Assembly (NCBI GenBank): GCA_024679955.1
Contig: JAILCQ010000030.1
Span: 50,030 to 114,029, forward strand
Reading direction: 5' to 3'
DNA length: 64,000 nucleotides
Source of the DNA: Bacillota bacterium
GTDB taxonomy: Bacteria; Bacillota; Dehalobacteriia; UBA4068
In this document: positions 1 through 8,975 of the stretch, one piece after another
Position numbering within the stretch: the stretch's first letter is position 1
Layout of the letters: the number at the start of each line of letters is the position of its first letter
Program-made: the position numbers and the translations under genes
The notes under the pieces: model-generated
What the model was told of the DNA's origin: nothing
The model's database searches: none
Seen by the model: only the letters and a program-made list of their open reading frames with translations

Positions 1-315
1 TATGCTATCCAGTTTTCGGTCGATATCTTCTTCTTTCTTTTGCAAACGTTTTTCCTGACGGACGATTTCGTTGAATTTTTCCTTATTATCCCGGTCCGCT
101 TCTGCGCGCTGCCGGTGGATTTCTTCTTTGGCTTCCAACAAAGCTTCTTTTTTTCTGGTTTCGCTTTCTTTTTTGGCTTCGATCAAAATTTTTGCCGCCG
201 CTTCTTCGGCGGATTTGATTTTGGCTTCCGCAATATTTTTGCGCATATAGTATCCGGCCACCAAGCCGATGGCTAAACACACCAAAGCCAATAATGTAAC
301 AATGACTGGATGCAT
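1..315 (-). CDS. rny: Ribonuclease Y, N-terminal part (cut by window edge)
   Basis: First 105 codons of a minus-strand gene running off the left edge; the ORF track lists only a shadow frame here. The ATG at 315 follows GGAGGTGAATT. The translation begins MHPVIVTLLALVCLAIGLVAGYY, a single membrane anchor, then a long charged coiled coil rich in E, K, R and A (AEAKIKSAEEAAAKILIEAKK). This is the N-terminus of RNase Y, the membrane-bound endoribonuclease that starts mRNA decay in Bacillota. The KH and HD catalytic domains lie outside the window. Position downstream of recA/recX fits. Confidence 0.9.
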   Translation of the reverse strand, partial: MHPVIVTLLALVCLAIGLVAGYYMRKNIAEAKIKSAEEAAAKILIEAKKESETRKKEALLEAKEEIHRQRAEADRDNKEKFNEIVRQEKRLQKKEEDIDRKLDSI

Positions 316-360
316 AATTCACCTCCGTTCTCTGTTTTTTGGTTATTTTTGCTGAATGTT

Positions 361-389
361 AAAAAAATAACCGGGTTAAAAACCCGGTT
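361..389 (-). terminator. Intrinsic terminator upstream of rny
   Basis: On the minus strand AACCGGGTTTTTAACCCGGTT forms a GC-rich stem followed by ATTTTTTT. It lies about 45 nt before the rny start and well downstream of a strong promoter (542-570), so it either ends a small RNA or attenuates rny. Confidence 0.85.
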
Positions 390-536
390 CGTGAATATAG
401 ATGAATGACCCACGACACTTTTCGCCTTGGATATGCATAATATATATAGGATTTTAACTAAACGGATTATATATATCTCACTTCATCTATATATCATATC
501 AGAAATTCTGCTGAGAATCCCGAACAGTCTTTAACA
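361..536 (-). ncRNA. Candidate structured small RNA or attenuating leader of rny
   Basis: About 175 nt from the inferred start of promoter 542-570 to the terminator at 361-389. It is AT-rich, without a convincing ORF. A long-range helix is visible: TATAGATGAA (plus 485-494 complement) can pair with TTCATCTATA (plus 396-405 complement), enclosing AT-rich inner segments, followed by the terminator stem. No known RNA family was recognised. It may be an independent small RNA or a leader controlling RNase Y. Confidence 0.4.
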
Positions 537-541
537 TATAT

Positions 542-570
542 ATATTATTATTTTTCCAGACGAATGTCAA
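542..570 (-). promoter_or_regulatory. Sigma-A-type promoter for the rny leader
   Basis: Minus strand TTGACA (565-570), 17-bp spacer, TAATAT (542-547). The -35 is a perfect consensus. It lies just after the stop of the CofE-like gene and drives the leader/ncRNA and rny. Confidence 0.75.
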
Positions 571-601
571 GAACTAATTATGCCGGCGCAAGGTTTGGCG
601 A

Positions 602-1321
602 TCACGCCTTCAGCGGACGGATGATACCCATAGGCGTCTGCTGCCCTTCCTGGCCCAAAGGATTGTCTTTCAAAATCCGCACCATCAAATCTTTGTCGAT
701 GGATTTATCGGAAACGCCCAAAATGACGCCGCCCAAATCGTTCACGTCGGTAATGATCACCGGCACGCCCACCGCGTCGGACACATATTTGGCGGTTTTG
801 TCTGGTTCCAAAGGCCCCAAGGTAACGCAATGGTTCAACGGTTCCACCACATAATCGGCAGGACCGTCGATGGAAGCCACCCGATAACCGGCGATTTTAT
901 AAAACCAGCCCCGGCGGCCAAACAGCTTGCCGATGGCGGAAACGAAAGCGGCGAACAAAATGCGCAGCCGTCCGCATTCCCGAACCGCCATTTCCATGGT
1001 TTCCGGAATGCTGATGCCCACGCCATGGGGGTTTTTATAAACGAATTTCACCAAAAACCGCGCCAAACGGCTGGGTTTGATGGTTTCCACCGGTATGGAC
1101 CGGCCTTGGGTGGCGGCGACGCTTTTTTCGCCGAAAAAGATGATATCCCCTTTTTCCAATAATGGCCCGGCGTATTTTTGGGCCACTTCCGCCAGGTCGT
1201 CCCCTTGCCACAGCACATGGGTGCGCAGGCAAATGCGCCGGTAGGTCACGCCGTCCACTGTAATATCCGCGTTCTTTCCTTCGTTGATTACCGCATATTC
1301 GTTAGCAAATTCCGTCGTCAC
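602..1321 (-). CDS. F420-0:gamma-glutamyl ligase-like (CofE-fold) protein
   Basis: A 239-residue protein that reads like the CofE/FbiB ligase fold: KGDIIFFGEKSVAATQGR near the N-terminus, DGPADYVVEPLNHCVTLGPL in the middle and a C-terminal GVPVIITDVNDLGGVILGV segment. CofE adds glutamate to coenzyme F420-0. Nothing else in this window suggests F420 synthesis, so the substrate here is unknown. It has its own promoter immediately upstream and stands between recX and rny. The start codon follows GAGGGTAAGAAACG. Family assignment is fairly sure, function is not. Confidence 0.7.
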   Translation of the reverse strand: MTTEFANEYAVINEGKNADITVDGVTYRRICLRTHVLWQGDDLAEVAQKYAGPLLEKGDIIFFGEKSVAATQGRSIPVETIKPSRLARFLVKFVYKNPHGVGISIPETMEMAVRECGRLRILFAAFVSAIGKLFGRRGWFYKIAGYRVASIDGPADYVVEPLNHCVTLGPLEPDKTAKYVSDAVGVPVIITDVNDLGGVILGVSDKSIDKDLMVRILKDNPLGQEGQQTPMGIIRPLKA

Positions 1322-1357
1322 GTTTCTTACCCTCTTTTTTTATTGGCGTACGCGTTT

Positions 1358-1386
1358 ATTATACGCCGCCACAGCATCAAGGTCAA
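1358..1386 (-). promoter_or_regulatory. Promoter of the CofE-like gene
   Basis: Minus strand TTGACC (1381-1386), 17-bp spacer, TATAAT (1358-1363), in the short gap between the recX stop and the CofE-like start. Confidence 0.75.
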
Positions 1387-1388
1387 TG

Positions 1389-1889
1389 CTAAATGTCATT
1401 TTGCAGCAGATGAAATATTTCGCTCACGGAGAACCCGCGCCGGGACAGGCGTCTGGCGATCCGTTGTATCTCTTTCGCGTATTGTTCCCGGGACAGATCC
1501 GCCGGCAATTTGTCCCGTTCCTTGGCCACAGCCCGGGCCAGGACTTCCCTTTCGGTTTGCCGGTCATAGTATTGCTCCATCGCGCTGGCGATATGCTCTT
1601 CTTTCACGCCTTTTTGCCGCAATTTTTGCCGGACGTACAAGCGTCCCCCATATTGATACTGCTGATAATGGCGGATCACCGCCGCCGCCAAGCGTTTTTC
1701 ATCCAAATAGCCCAATTCCTTGAGCCGTTCTATGGTTTCCGCGGCGTCGCTTTCACCGGCGCCTTTGGCCAGCAGCTTGGACAGCAGCTCGGCCTCGCTG
1801 TAATCCCGCATGCCCAGCAGATGCAAGGCGGCGGCATATACTTTGTCCGCCGGCAATACGCCGGCGCGGGCAGGTTTATTCCAATTCAT
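1389..1889 (-). CDS. recX: Regulatory protein RecX
   Basis: RecX binds RecA filaments and modulates recombinase activity. The protein shows the repeated three-helix RecX pattern: [24 protein letters not shown], then [23 protein letters not shown] and [15 protein letters not shown]. The track gives a longer start at 1925 ([15 protein letters not shown]); the internal ATG at 1889 ([10 protein letters not shown]) is preferred because the extra residues only read through the recA C-terminus. It overlaps the recA stop, so the two are translationally coupled and share the SOS promoter. Confidence 0.88.
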   Translation of the reverse strand: MNWNKPARAGVLPADKVYAAALHLLGMRDYSEAELLSKLLAKGAGESDAAETIERLKELGYLDEKRLAAAVIRHYQQYQYGGRLYVRQKLRQKGVKEEHIASAMEQYYDRQTEREVLARAVAKERDKLPADLSREQYAKEIQRIARRLSRRGFSVSEIFHLLQNDI

Positions 1890-2985
1890 CACCGGCCGCA
1901 CCGTCCTCGGTCGTGGCGCCTGCATAACCGATCTCGATCAAGGATTCGTTGCCCTCCATGGACATTTGGCGGATCTTGCTCTCGATCTCGTCGCGGATAT
2001 CCGGGTTTTGATCCAGGAAATCTTTGGCGTTTTCCCGGCCCTGACCGATCCTTTCCCCATTGTAGCTGTACCAGGCGCCGGCTTTGTTCACCAGTTTCAT
2101 CTCTACGCCGATATCGAGGATGCTGCCGGAGGTGGAAATGCCCTTGCCGTACATGATATCGAATTCCGCCTGTTTAAACGGGGGGGCCACCTTGTTTTTG
2201 ACCACTTTCACCCGGGTGCGGTTGCCCACAAAGTCATTGCCCACTTTGATGCTTTCCACCCGGCGCACGTCCATACGCACGGAGGCATAGAATTTAAGGG
2301 CCCGGCCGCCGGAAGTGGTTTCCGGATTGCCGAACATAATGCCGACTTTTTCCCGGATCTGATTGATGAAAATCAGGCAGGTATTGGATTTCCCCACCGC
2401 GCCGGTGAGCTTGCGCAGGGCCTGGGACATCAAGCGGGCCTGCAGTCCCACATGAGAATCGCCCATATCCCCTTCCAGCTCCTGCCGGGGCACCAAAGCC
2501 GCCACGCTGTCCACCACGATCACATCCAAAGCGCCGCTGCGCACCAAAGCCTCGGCAATCTCCAAAGCCTGTTCGCCGGTATCCGGTTGGGAAATCAACA
2601 ATTCGTCGATATTAACGCCCAAATTGCGGGCATATATCGGGTCCAGAGCATGTTCCGCGTCGATAAACGCGGCCGCACCGCCTCTTTTTTGCGCTTCCGC
2701 CACGATATGCAAAGACACGGTGGTTTTACCGCTGGATTCCGGCCCGAATATTTCCACTACCCGGCCCCGGGGCACGCCGCCCACGCCCAAAGCCAGATCC
2801 AAAGCCAAAGAGCCGGTAGGAATCACGCCGATATTGGTAATCGCCCGTTCTCCCAGACGCATCACCGAACCTTTGCCAAACTGCTTCTCGATCTGGGCCA
2901 AAGCCATGGATAAAGCTTCTTCCCTGTCCTGTCTCGTAGCGGGCATATTCTGCTGCCTATCCAGCTTGTTTGACTTGTCCGACAT
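1876..2985 (-). CDS. recA: Recombinase RecA
   Basis: Full-length RecA (369 aa). It has the Walker A loop GPESSGKTT, the [17 protein letters not shown] segment, [19 protein letters not shown] (Walker B and loop 1 region), [17 protein letters not shown] (loop 2) and an acidic C-terminus GDELE. It polymerises on single-stranded DNA, drives strand exchange and stimulates LexA cleavage. AAAGGAGG lies just before the ATG, with a LexA-type operator between promoter and gene. It is followed by overlapping recX. Confidence 0.97.
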   Translation of the reverse strand: MSDKSNKLDRQQNMPATRQDREEALSMALAQIEKQFGKGSVMRLGERAITNIGVIPTGSLALDLALGVGGVPRGRVVEIFGPESSGKTTVSLHIVAEAQKRGGAAAFIDAEHALDPIYARNLGVNIDELLISQPDTGEQALEIAEALVRSGALDVIVVDSVAALVPRQELEGDMGDSHVGLQARLMSQALRKLTGAVGKSNTCLIFINQIREKVGIMFGNPETTSGGRALKFYASVRMDVRRVESIKVGNDFVGNRTRVKVVKNKVAPPFKQAEFDIMYGKGISTSGSILDIGVEMKLVNKAGAWYSYNGERIGQGRENAKDFLDQNPDIRDEIESKIRQMSMEGNESLIEIGYAGATTEDGAAGDELE

Positions 2986-3000
2986 GTTTTTGCCTCCTTT

Positions 3001-3014
3001 AGAACATTTGTTCG
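3001..3014. promoter_or_regulatory. LexA (SOS) box upstream of recA
   Basis: CGAACAAATGTTCT on the minus strand closely matches the Gram-positive SOS operator (CGAAC-N4-GTTCG). It lies between the recA -10 box and the ribosome-binding site, as expected for LexA repression. Confidence 0.8.
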
Positions 3015-3021
3015 CAAAACC

Positions 3022-3050
3022 ATTATATCGCGTTTCATCCGGCGTTACAA
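3022..3050 (-). promoter_or_regulatory. recA promoter
   Basis: Minus strand TTGTAA (3045-3050), 17-bp spacer, TATAAT (3022-3027), directly upstream of the LexA box. Confidence 0.8.
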
Positions 3051-3103
3051 GATATTAAACCAAGAAAATTGTTTTTTTTTCGGCGGTCTTCCGGCCTTCG
3101 CCG

Positions 3104-4831
3104 TCAACCCCGCAAAGCCTGCAGCCCTTCGTCCACCATATCCTGCACCGTGGCGGTTACCTCGTCCAAAGCCACTTCCTTCACTTCGCCGGTGGCCCGC
3201 ACTTTGATCTCCGCCATGCCGGTTTCCCGGCACTTTTTGCCGATCACCACCCGCAGCGGAAAGCCCAGCAAATCGCCGTCGTTGAACTTGACGCCGGGTC
3301 TTTCCTTGCGGTCGTCGATCACCGTTTCCACGCCCCGGTCCTGCAAATCCTGATACAGGGCCTCGGCCCGTTCCACCAGGAATTCGTCCTTATCGTTGAC
3401 GGGAACCACTTCCACCTGCCACGGAGCCACGCTCATCGGCCAGATGATGCCGTGTTCGTCATGGTTCTGTTCGATGATCGCCGCCATGGTGCGGCCCACG
3501 CCGATGCCGTAGCAGCCCATGACGATATCCTGTTCCTTGCCGTTTTCATCCAGATAACGGGCCCCCAGCTTTTCGCTGTATTTGGTATGCAATTTGAAAA
3601 TCTGGCCCACTTCTATGCCCCGGGCCGTATCCAAAGGCGCGCCGCAAACAGGGCAAGCCGCGCCTTTTTCCACCAAAGCGATATCGGCCACGGTATCGAT
3701 ACGGTAATCGTTCCGTTGCGGATTGACGTTTATCAAATGATGATCTTTTTCTCCCGCGCCGCAGGCATGGTTCACCATCAGCGGCACTTCCCGGTCGGCG
3801 ATCACCGGGATATCCCGGCTCAGGCCCACGGGGCCGCAGTAGCCCGGCTCCATGCCATGGAGGCGCACGGTTTCATCGTCGGCCAGGAACAGCTCCACGC
3901 AGCCCAAAGCATTGGTCAGCTTCACCTCGTTTACCTGCCGGTCGCCGCGGATCAGCACCGCTACCAGCTTGCCGTCGGCCATATAGCACATGGTTTTTAC
4001 CAAACGGTCCGCCGGCACGTCCAATAAAGCCGCCACCGCTTCCACGGATTTGCAATCCGGCGTATGCACTTTTTCCATTTCCGCCATGGCCTCGCCTACG
4101 CCGGTGGGGCAGGGATCCACCGCGGCGATCTCGTCGGTGGCCGCGTAATCGCATTGATGGCAGAACAAGATCTGGCTTTCGCCCACTTCCGACAGGGCCA
4201 TAAACTCATGGCTGCCGGAACCGCCGATGGCGCCGCTGTCCGCCACCACCGGGCGGCAATGCAAGCCGCAGCGATTGAACACTTTGGTGTAGGCGTCATG
4301 CATTTTTTGATAACTGATCTCCAAACCGGCTTCGTCCCGGTCAAAGGAATACAAGTCTTTCATCACAAATTCCCGGCCGCGCATCAAGCCGAAACGGGGC
4401 CGTCTTTCATCCCGGAATTTGGTTTGGATCTGATAGGGCATCATGGGCAACTGTTTATAAGAGCGCACATCGCTGCGGATATGGGCGGTGATCAGCTCTT
4501 CATGGGTGGGAGCCAAAAGGAAATCCCGGTCATGCCGGTCTTTCACCCGCCACAGCTCCTTGCCGTATACCTGCCAGCGGCCGGATTCCTGCCATAGCTC
4601 CGCCGGCTGCACCGTGGGCATAAACATTTCCTGTCCGCCCTTGGCGTCCATTTCCTCGCGAATAATCTGCATGATCTTTTTCATCACACGCCATCCCACC
4701 GGCATAAAGGAATATATCCCCATCGCCACCTTGCGGATCAATCCCGCCCGCAGCATCAATTGATGGCTGGCGATCTCCGCTTCCGCAGGCACTTCCCGCA
4801 AAGTTGCCGAATACAGTTGGCTCATTCTCAT
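3104..4831 (-). CDS. proS: Prolyl-tRNA synthetase (bacterial type)
   Basis: Charges tRNA-Pro. The N-terminus MRMSQLYSATLREVPAEAEI, class II motif 2 region FRDERRPRFGLMRGREF, the long YbaK-like editing insertion (about residues 225-390, including DRLVKTMCYMADGK) and motif 3 GCYGIGVGRTMAAIIEQ define the bacterial form. The start is moved to 4831 (575 aa) because GGAGG sits 8 nt before that ATG; the track start at 4852 adds seven residues lacking a good RBS. It is the last gene of the uppS-cdsA-dxr-rseP-ispG-proS run. Confidence 0.96.
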   Translation of the reverse strand: MRMSQLYSATLREVPAEAEIASHQLMLRAGLIRKVAMGIYSFMPVGWRVMKKIMQIIREEMDAKGGQEMFMPTVQPAELWQESGRWQVYGKELWRVKDRHDRDFLLAPTHEELITAHIRSDVRSYKQLPMMPYQIQTKFRDERRPRFGLMRGREFVMKDLYSFDRDEAGLEISYQKMHDAYTKVFNRCGLHCRPVVADSGAIGGSGSHEFMALSEVGESQILFCHQCDYAATDEIAAVDPCPTGVGEAMAEMEKVHTPDCKSVEAVAALLDVPADRLVKTMCYMADGKLVAVLIRGDRQVNEVKLTNALGCVELFLADDETVRLHGMEPGYCGPVGLSRDIPVIADREVPLMVNHACGAGEKDHHLINVNPQRNDYRIDTVADIALVEKGAACPVCGAPLDTARGIEVGQIFKLHTKYSEKLGARYLDENGKEQDIVMGCYGIGVGRTMAAIIEQNHDEHGIIWPMSVAPWQVEVVPVNDKDEFLVERAEALYQDLQDRGVETVIDDRKERPGVKFNDGDLLGFPLRVVIGKKCRETGMAEIKVRATGEVKEVALDEVTATVQDMVDEGLQALRG

Positions 4832-4885
4832 AACATGTTCCTCCGTCCGCAATATAAAAATAGAATTTATATAAAAAACAAAAAT

Positions 4886-5968
4886 TCATTCCTGCAACAG
4901 CTTGTCCACAGCCGCCAGCAAAGCCGGGGCCAATTGTTCCGTGGGATATTTGCCCACCGTTTGTCCCTTGACAAACAGCAGGCCGCAATCCTTGCCGCCG
5001 GCGATCCCCACGTCGGCGTCGGCCGCTTCGCCGGGCCCGTTGACGGCGCAGCCCATAACGGCGATGGTCAACGGCCTGGACGGACGCACCTCCGCCAAAG
5101 CCCGGCGCACCGCCAGGGCCACCCCTTCCACGTCCATCTCCGTGCGGCCGCAGGTGGGACAGGATATAAAGGAAAACCCTTGCCGGCGAATGTCCAACAG
5201 AGACAAAATCTTTTTTGCCGCCTGGACCTCCTGCAGCGGATCGCCGGTCAGGGACACGCGAATGGTATCGCCGATGCCCTGGCTCAGCAATGCGCCGACG
5301 CCCATGGCGGATTTCAGTACGCCGTCCTCGCCCAAACCGGCCTCGGTGACGCCCAGATGCAGCGGATACTCGCATTTAACGGCGATTTCCCGGTAGGCCG
5401 ACAGCATCACCGGCAAAGAGGTGGCTTTCAAAGATATTTTGATATCAAAAAACTGATTGTCTTCCAGCATTTCCACATGGCGCAGGGCGCTTTCGCACAA
5501 AGCCTGCCCCGTGCAGCCGCCGTATTTTTTTCGCAGGTCCTTTTCCAGGGAGCCGCCGTTCACCCCCACGCGAATGGGTATGCCGGCTTCCCGGGCGGCC
5601 CGGGCCACCTGGCTTACCCGTTCTTTGCCGCCGATATTGCCGGGATTGATACGCAAACCGGCGATACCGGCCCGGATGGCGGCCAAAGCCAATAGATAGT
5701 CAAAATGGATATCCGCCACCAGGGGCAAAGGAGAACGGGCCACGATTTGCGGCAAAGCCTCCGCGTCCTGCCGGCCGGCAACGGCCAAACGGCCGATCTC
5801 CGCCCCGGCTTCGGCCAAAGCGTGCAACTGATCCAGCGTGGCCTCCACATCCGCCGTGCGGGTATTGTTCATCGACTGTATGGAAATGGGATTGCCGCCG
5901 CCTACGGCCACCGGGCCCAAATGTACGACGCGGCTTTTCCTTCTGGGATAGGGTTCCCCAACCTTCAT
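4886..5968 (-). CDS. ispG: 4-hydroxy-3-methylbut-2-enyl-diphosphate synthase IspG
   Basis: Penultimate step of the MEP isoprenoid pathway: reductive ring opening of MEcPP by a [4Fe-4S] enzyme. Seen: the TIM-barrel start NPISIQSMNNTRTADVEAT, LRINPGNIGGKE, and C-terminal cluster cysteines in ISCPTCGRTEMDV and IAVMGCAVNGPGEAADADVG. Usual length (360 aa). It needs a low-potential electron donor; a 2[4Fe-4S] ferredoxin is encoded about 5 kb upstream. One strand with rseP (8-nt gap) and proS. Confidence 0.96.
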   Translation of the reverse strand: MKVGEPYPRRKSRVVHLGPVAVGGGNPISIQSMNNTRTADVEATLDQLHALAEAGAEIGRLAVAGRQDAEALPQIVARSPLPLVADIHFDYLLALAAIRAGIAGLRINPGNIGGKERVSQVARAAREAGIPIRVGVNGGSLEKDLRKKYGGCTGQALCESALRHVEMLEDNQFFDIKISLKATSLPVMLSAYREIAVKCEYPLHLGVTEAGLGEDGVLKSAMGVGALLSQGIGDTIRVSLTGDPLQEVQAAKKILSLLDIRRQGFSFISCPTCGRTEMDVEGVALAVRRALAEVRPSRPLTIAVMGCAVNGPGEAADADVGIAGGKDCGLLFVKGQTVGKYPTEQLAPALLAAVDKLLQE

Positions 5969-5975
5969 ATTTGCC

Positions 5976-6986
5976 TCACTCCAACAAACGAATGATATCC
6001 CGATAGGTGATCAAGGCCATCAGCCCCAGCAGCACCGCCAAACCGATAAAATTGATCAAGCCGATCTTATCGCGGTCAAAGGGCTTGCGCCGTATGCCCT
6101 CTATGGCGAAGATCAGCAACTGACATCCGTCCAAAGCGGGAAAGGGCAGCAAATTGATGATCCCTAAATTGATGCATAAATAACCGGTAAGCAGCAAGAC
6201 GTTTTGCAGCCCGCTGCTGGCCGCCTGATCCACCACGCTGACGATGCCCACCGGGCCGGCCACATCGAAAGCGATTTGCCCGGTGAACATTTGCACCAAG
6301 GCCAGGATCAGCAGCCGGGTGAATTCCACCGATTGCCGCACGCCCAAAGCTATGGCGGCGAACAGGTTTTGCCTTTCTTCCCGGGGCATAATGCCCAGTT
6401 TCCAACCGCCCGCCTCCTGATCGAAGTAGGGGGTAACCTGCAAAGTCAGCGTCTGGCCGTCTCTTTCCACCTGCACCGGCACCGTATCGTTTTTGTCCGC
6501 CCGGGCCATGGCGCCGCCGATATCGGCCCATTCTGTCACGGTTTCGCCGCCGATCGCCACGATATAATCCCCCGGCTCCAATCCGGCCTGGGCCGCGCCG
6601 CTGTTTTCGGCCACCTGCCCCACCTGATTGCCGGAGGAATAGGTGCCGATCATCATAAAGATGATGATAAACAGGAGGATGGCCATGACAAAATTCATCA
6701 AGGGGCCGGCGAAAACGATCAGCATTTTCTGCCACACCGGTTTGCGGTTGAAGGCCCGGGGGTCGTCGCTATCCTCTTCCTCCCCCACCATTTTACACCA
6801 ACCGCCCACAGGCAGCAACCGTATCGTATATTGGGTTTCTTTGCCCTGCCAGGCCGCTAATTTGGGGCCCATACCCACGCTGAAGTCGGTAACGTAAACA
6901 TTGCAGGCTTTGGCGACGATAAAATGGCCGAATTCATGGCTGACGACCAACAGGCAAAAGATCAAAATAACAAAGATTGCCGTCAA
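5976..6986 (-). CDS. rseP: Site-2 intramembrane metalloprotease RseP/RasP
   Basis: Membrane zinc protease of the M50 family that cleaves anti-sigma factors and signal-peptide remnants within the bilayer. The zinc motif HEFGH is in the first membrane segment (VVSHEFGHFIVAK), followed by a PDZ domain (residues about 120-190, VGQVAENSGAAQAGLEPGDYI). The C-terminal LLPFPALDGCQLL carries the second metal-binding motif before the final transmembrane helix. At 336 aa it has the single-PDZ Bacillota size. It sits in the conserved order between dxr and ispG. Confidence 0.94.
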   Translation of the reverse strand: MTAIFVILIFCLLVVSHEFGHFIVAKACNVYVTDFSVGMGPKLAAWQGKETQYTIRLLPVGGWCKMVGEEEDSDDPRAFNRKPVWQKMLIVFAGPLMNFVMAILLFIIIFMMIGTYSSGNQVGQVAENSGAAQAGLEPGDYIVAIGGETVTEWADIGGAMARADKNDTVPVQVERDGQTLTLQVTPYFDQEAGGWKLGIMPREERQNLFAAIALGVRQSVEFTRLLILALVQMFTGQIAFDVAGPVGIVSVVDQAASSGLQNVLLLTGYLCINLGIINLLPFPALDGCQLLIFAIEGIRRKPFDRDKIGLINFIGLAVLLGLMALITYRDIIRLLE

Positions 6987-7004
6987 AATGGTTTTTTACC
7001 CCCT

Positions 7005-8147
7005 TTATACTTGGCGCTGCGCCCAATCGTGCCAATGGCGGATCTCTTCTAAAGTACCGGCGCTTCCGCCCGGATAGCGCTGTAAAACACCGGCCAGGCC
7101 CCGGCTGATTTCCGGGAAAGCGATTTGGCCCTGCAAAAACCGGCGCACCAACGCTTCGTTGGCGCCGTTGAAAACCACCGGTGCGCCGCCGCCGGCCTGC
7201 CCCGCCTCTATGGCCAGCCCCAGAGCGGGAAAACGGTCATGATCCACCGGGGAGAAATGCAATTCGCCCAAACGGCTGATATCCAAAGGCGCGGTCAAAC
7301 CCGCCGGCCTTTGGGGATACAACAAAGCGTATTGTATAGGCAAGCGCATATCCGCCGCTGCCATTTGCGCCTTGACGCTGCCGTCGGCAAAGACCACCAG
7401 GGAATGGACGATGCTTTGCGGATGGATCACCGGCTGGATACGGGCATAATCCACCTGAAACAAATAATGGGCCTCGATGATTTCCAGGCCTTTGTTCACC
7501 AGGGTGGCGCTGTCTACGGTGATTTTCGCGCCCATATGCCACTTGGGATGGCGCAAAGCCATTTCCGGCGTGACCTGGGCCAATTGGCTTTCGCTGTAAT
7601 GCAGGAACGGCCCGCCGCTGGCGGTGATCACCAATTGGGAAACCGCGGCGGGATCCTCGCCCTTCAGGCATTGCCACAGGGCGGAATGCTCGCTGTCCAC
7701 CGGCAAAATGGCCACGCCCCGGCGCTTTGCCGCCGCCAACACCAGGGGGCCTGCGGTGACCAAAGCCTCTTTATTGGCCAGGGCAATGGTTTTCCCCGCC
7801 TCGATGGCCGCCAAAGTCGGAGCCAAACCGGCGATCCCGGAAATGGCCGCCACCACGGTATCGCTTTCGGCAAAAGCGGCGGCTTCCTCTACGCCGGCCG
7901 CCCCCGCCGCAACGGTCACCGGCAGATCCGCTACCGCCGCCTTCAGCGGGGCGTAAGCGTTTTCATCATAGATGGCAGCCAGTTTCGGCCGCCACAGGCG
8001 GCATTGTTCCGCCAACAATTGCCAATTGCCGCCGGCCGTCAAGGCCGCCGGTCGTATCTCCTGTTTGAACTTGGCGCAAACTTCCAGGGTTTGCCGGCCT
8101 ATGGAGCCGGTGGAACCCAAAACCGTTATCGTTTTCACGCAAGCCAT
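7005..8147 (-). CDS. dxr: 1-deoxy-D-xylulose 5-phosphate reductoisomerase
   Basis: Second enzyme of the MEP pathway, NADPH-dependent conversion of DXP to MEP. Seen: Rossmann start TVLGSTGSIGRQTLEV, ANKEALVTAG, the metal-binding DSEHSALWQCL, the flexible-loop region ITASGGPFLHY and substrate segment KITVDSATLVNKGLEIIEAHYLF. Length 380 aa is normal. Together with ispG here and ispA/uppS nearby it gives the cell its polyprenyl carrier supply. Confidence 0.96.
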   Translation of the reverse strand: MACVKTITVLGSTGSIGRQTLEVCAKFKQEIRPAALTAGGNWQLLAEQCRLWRPKLAAIYDENAYAPLKAAVADLPVTVAAGAAGVEEAAAFAESDTVVAAISGIAGLAPTLAAIEAGKTIALANKEALVTAGPLVLAAAKRRGVAILPVDSEHSALWQCLKGEDPAAVSQLVITASGGPFLHYSESQLAQVTPEMALRHPKWHMGAKITVDSATLVNKGLEIIEAHYLFQVDYARIQPVIHPQSIVHSLVVFADGSVKAQMAAADMRLPIQYALLYPQRPAGLTAPLDISRLGELHFSPVDHDRFPALGLAIEAGQAGGGAPVVFNGANEALVRRFLQGQIAFPEISRGLAGVLQRYPGGSAGTLEEIRHWHDWAQRQV

Positions 8148-8233
8148 TCCTCCGCTGCTATTGCCGTTTATGATTTTGCTTTTTCTATATATAGTTGCAT
8201 CCTATAGTTGCATCGTTTGACCGGCGGAAGGGA

Positions 8234-8881
8234 TCAGGAAAGGCCAACCGAAAACCGCAGCAATACATACAGCGTCATCGAGGCCAAAAGGATGCTGTCA
8301 AAACGATCCAGCACGCCGCCATGGCCGGGGAAAATGCAGCCGCTGTCCTTTACCTTGCTCATCCGTTTGTATTTGCTTTCCAGCAAATCGCCGGCCTGGG
8401 CAAAAACAGATACCAATGCCGCCAGCAGTATCGACTCGCTAATATCTATGCCCAAAACCATCGCCCCATACACACCGGCCACGGCCACAGCCAAAAGCAG
8501 GCCGGCCACGGCGCCTTCCCAGGTTTTTTGCGGGCTGATAGAGGGGGCCATACGCCTTTTGCCGAAGCGGCGGCCGATCTCATAAGCGCCGGTATCGGTA
8601 AACCAAACGGTACACAGCAAAAACAGCGAATAGCGCCAATCCGGATAATCCAGGCGCAACAAGGCAAAAGCGATAAAACCGGCACATATATAAACGGCGG
8701 CTGCCAGCCCCAACAACCAGCGGGCGCGGCATTGACAGCGGGGCAAGACCTGCAACATTTCCATAACGGCCAAAGCGGCCAAAAGCATCACCGGCGCGGC
8801 CAGCGCCCAGCCGCCCCAATATACGGCCAAAAGCAGCAGGGGCGCGCCGATCAGCACGGTCAAAACTCTCTTTTTCTGCAT
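8234..8881 (-). CDS. cdsA: Phosphatidate cytidylyltransferase
   Basis: Makes CDP-diacylglycerol from phosphatidate and CTP in the membrane. The C-terminal signature SKYKRMSKVKDSGCIFPGHG followed by GVLDRFDS matches the CDS family, and DTGAYEIGRRFGKRRMAP plus SPQKTWEG precede it. Multiple hydrophobic helices. The start is set at 8881 (MQKKRVLTV, 215 aa), where AAGGAG lies six nt upstream; the track start at 8947 has no such site. The protein is shorter than many CdsA (about 260 aa), with few N-terminal helices. Confidence 0.92.
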   Translation of the reverse strand: MQKKRVLTVLIGAPLLLLAVYWGGWALAAPVMLLAALAVMEMLQVLPRCQCRARWLLGLAAAVYICAGFIAFALLRLDYPDWRYSLFLLCTVWFTDTGAYEIGRRFGKRRMAPSISPQKTWEGAVAGLLLAVAVAGVYGAMVLGIDISESILLAALVSVFAQAGDLLESKYKRMSKVKDSGCIFPGHGGVLDRFDSILLASMTLYVLLRFSVGLS

Positions 8882-8975
8882 AAATATCTCCTTGTATCGG
8901 CCAAAAACGGGCGGCCGGAAATAGGATCGCACAAAGGGGGAAGACAAACAGAGAACCGGCGCTTTCGCCCCGGCA

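Noticed and set aside
86-322. Track ORF of 78 aa on the minus strand at the left edge
   Set aside because: Shadow frame of rny; the true rny N-terminus reads in another frame starting at 315 with a good RBS and a membrane anchor plus coiled coil.
3060-3110. Terminator after proS
   Set aside because: CGGCG...CGCCG can pair, but on the minus strand it is followed by A residues, not U.
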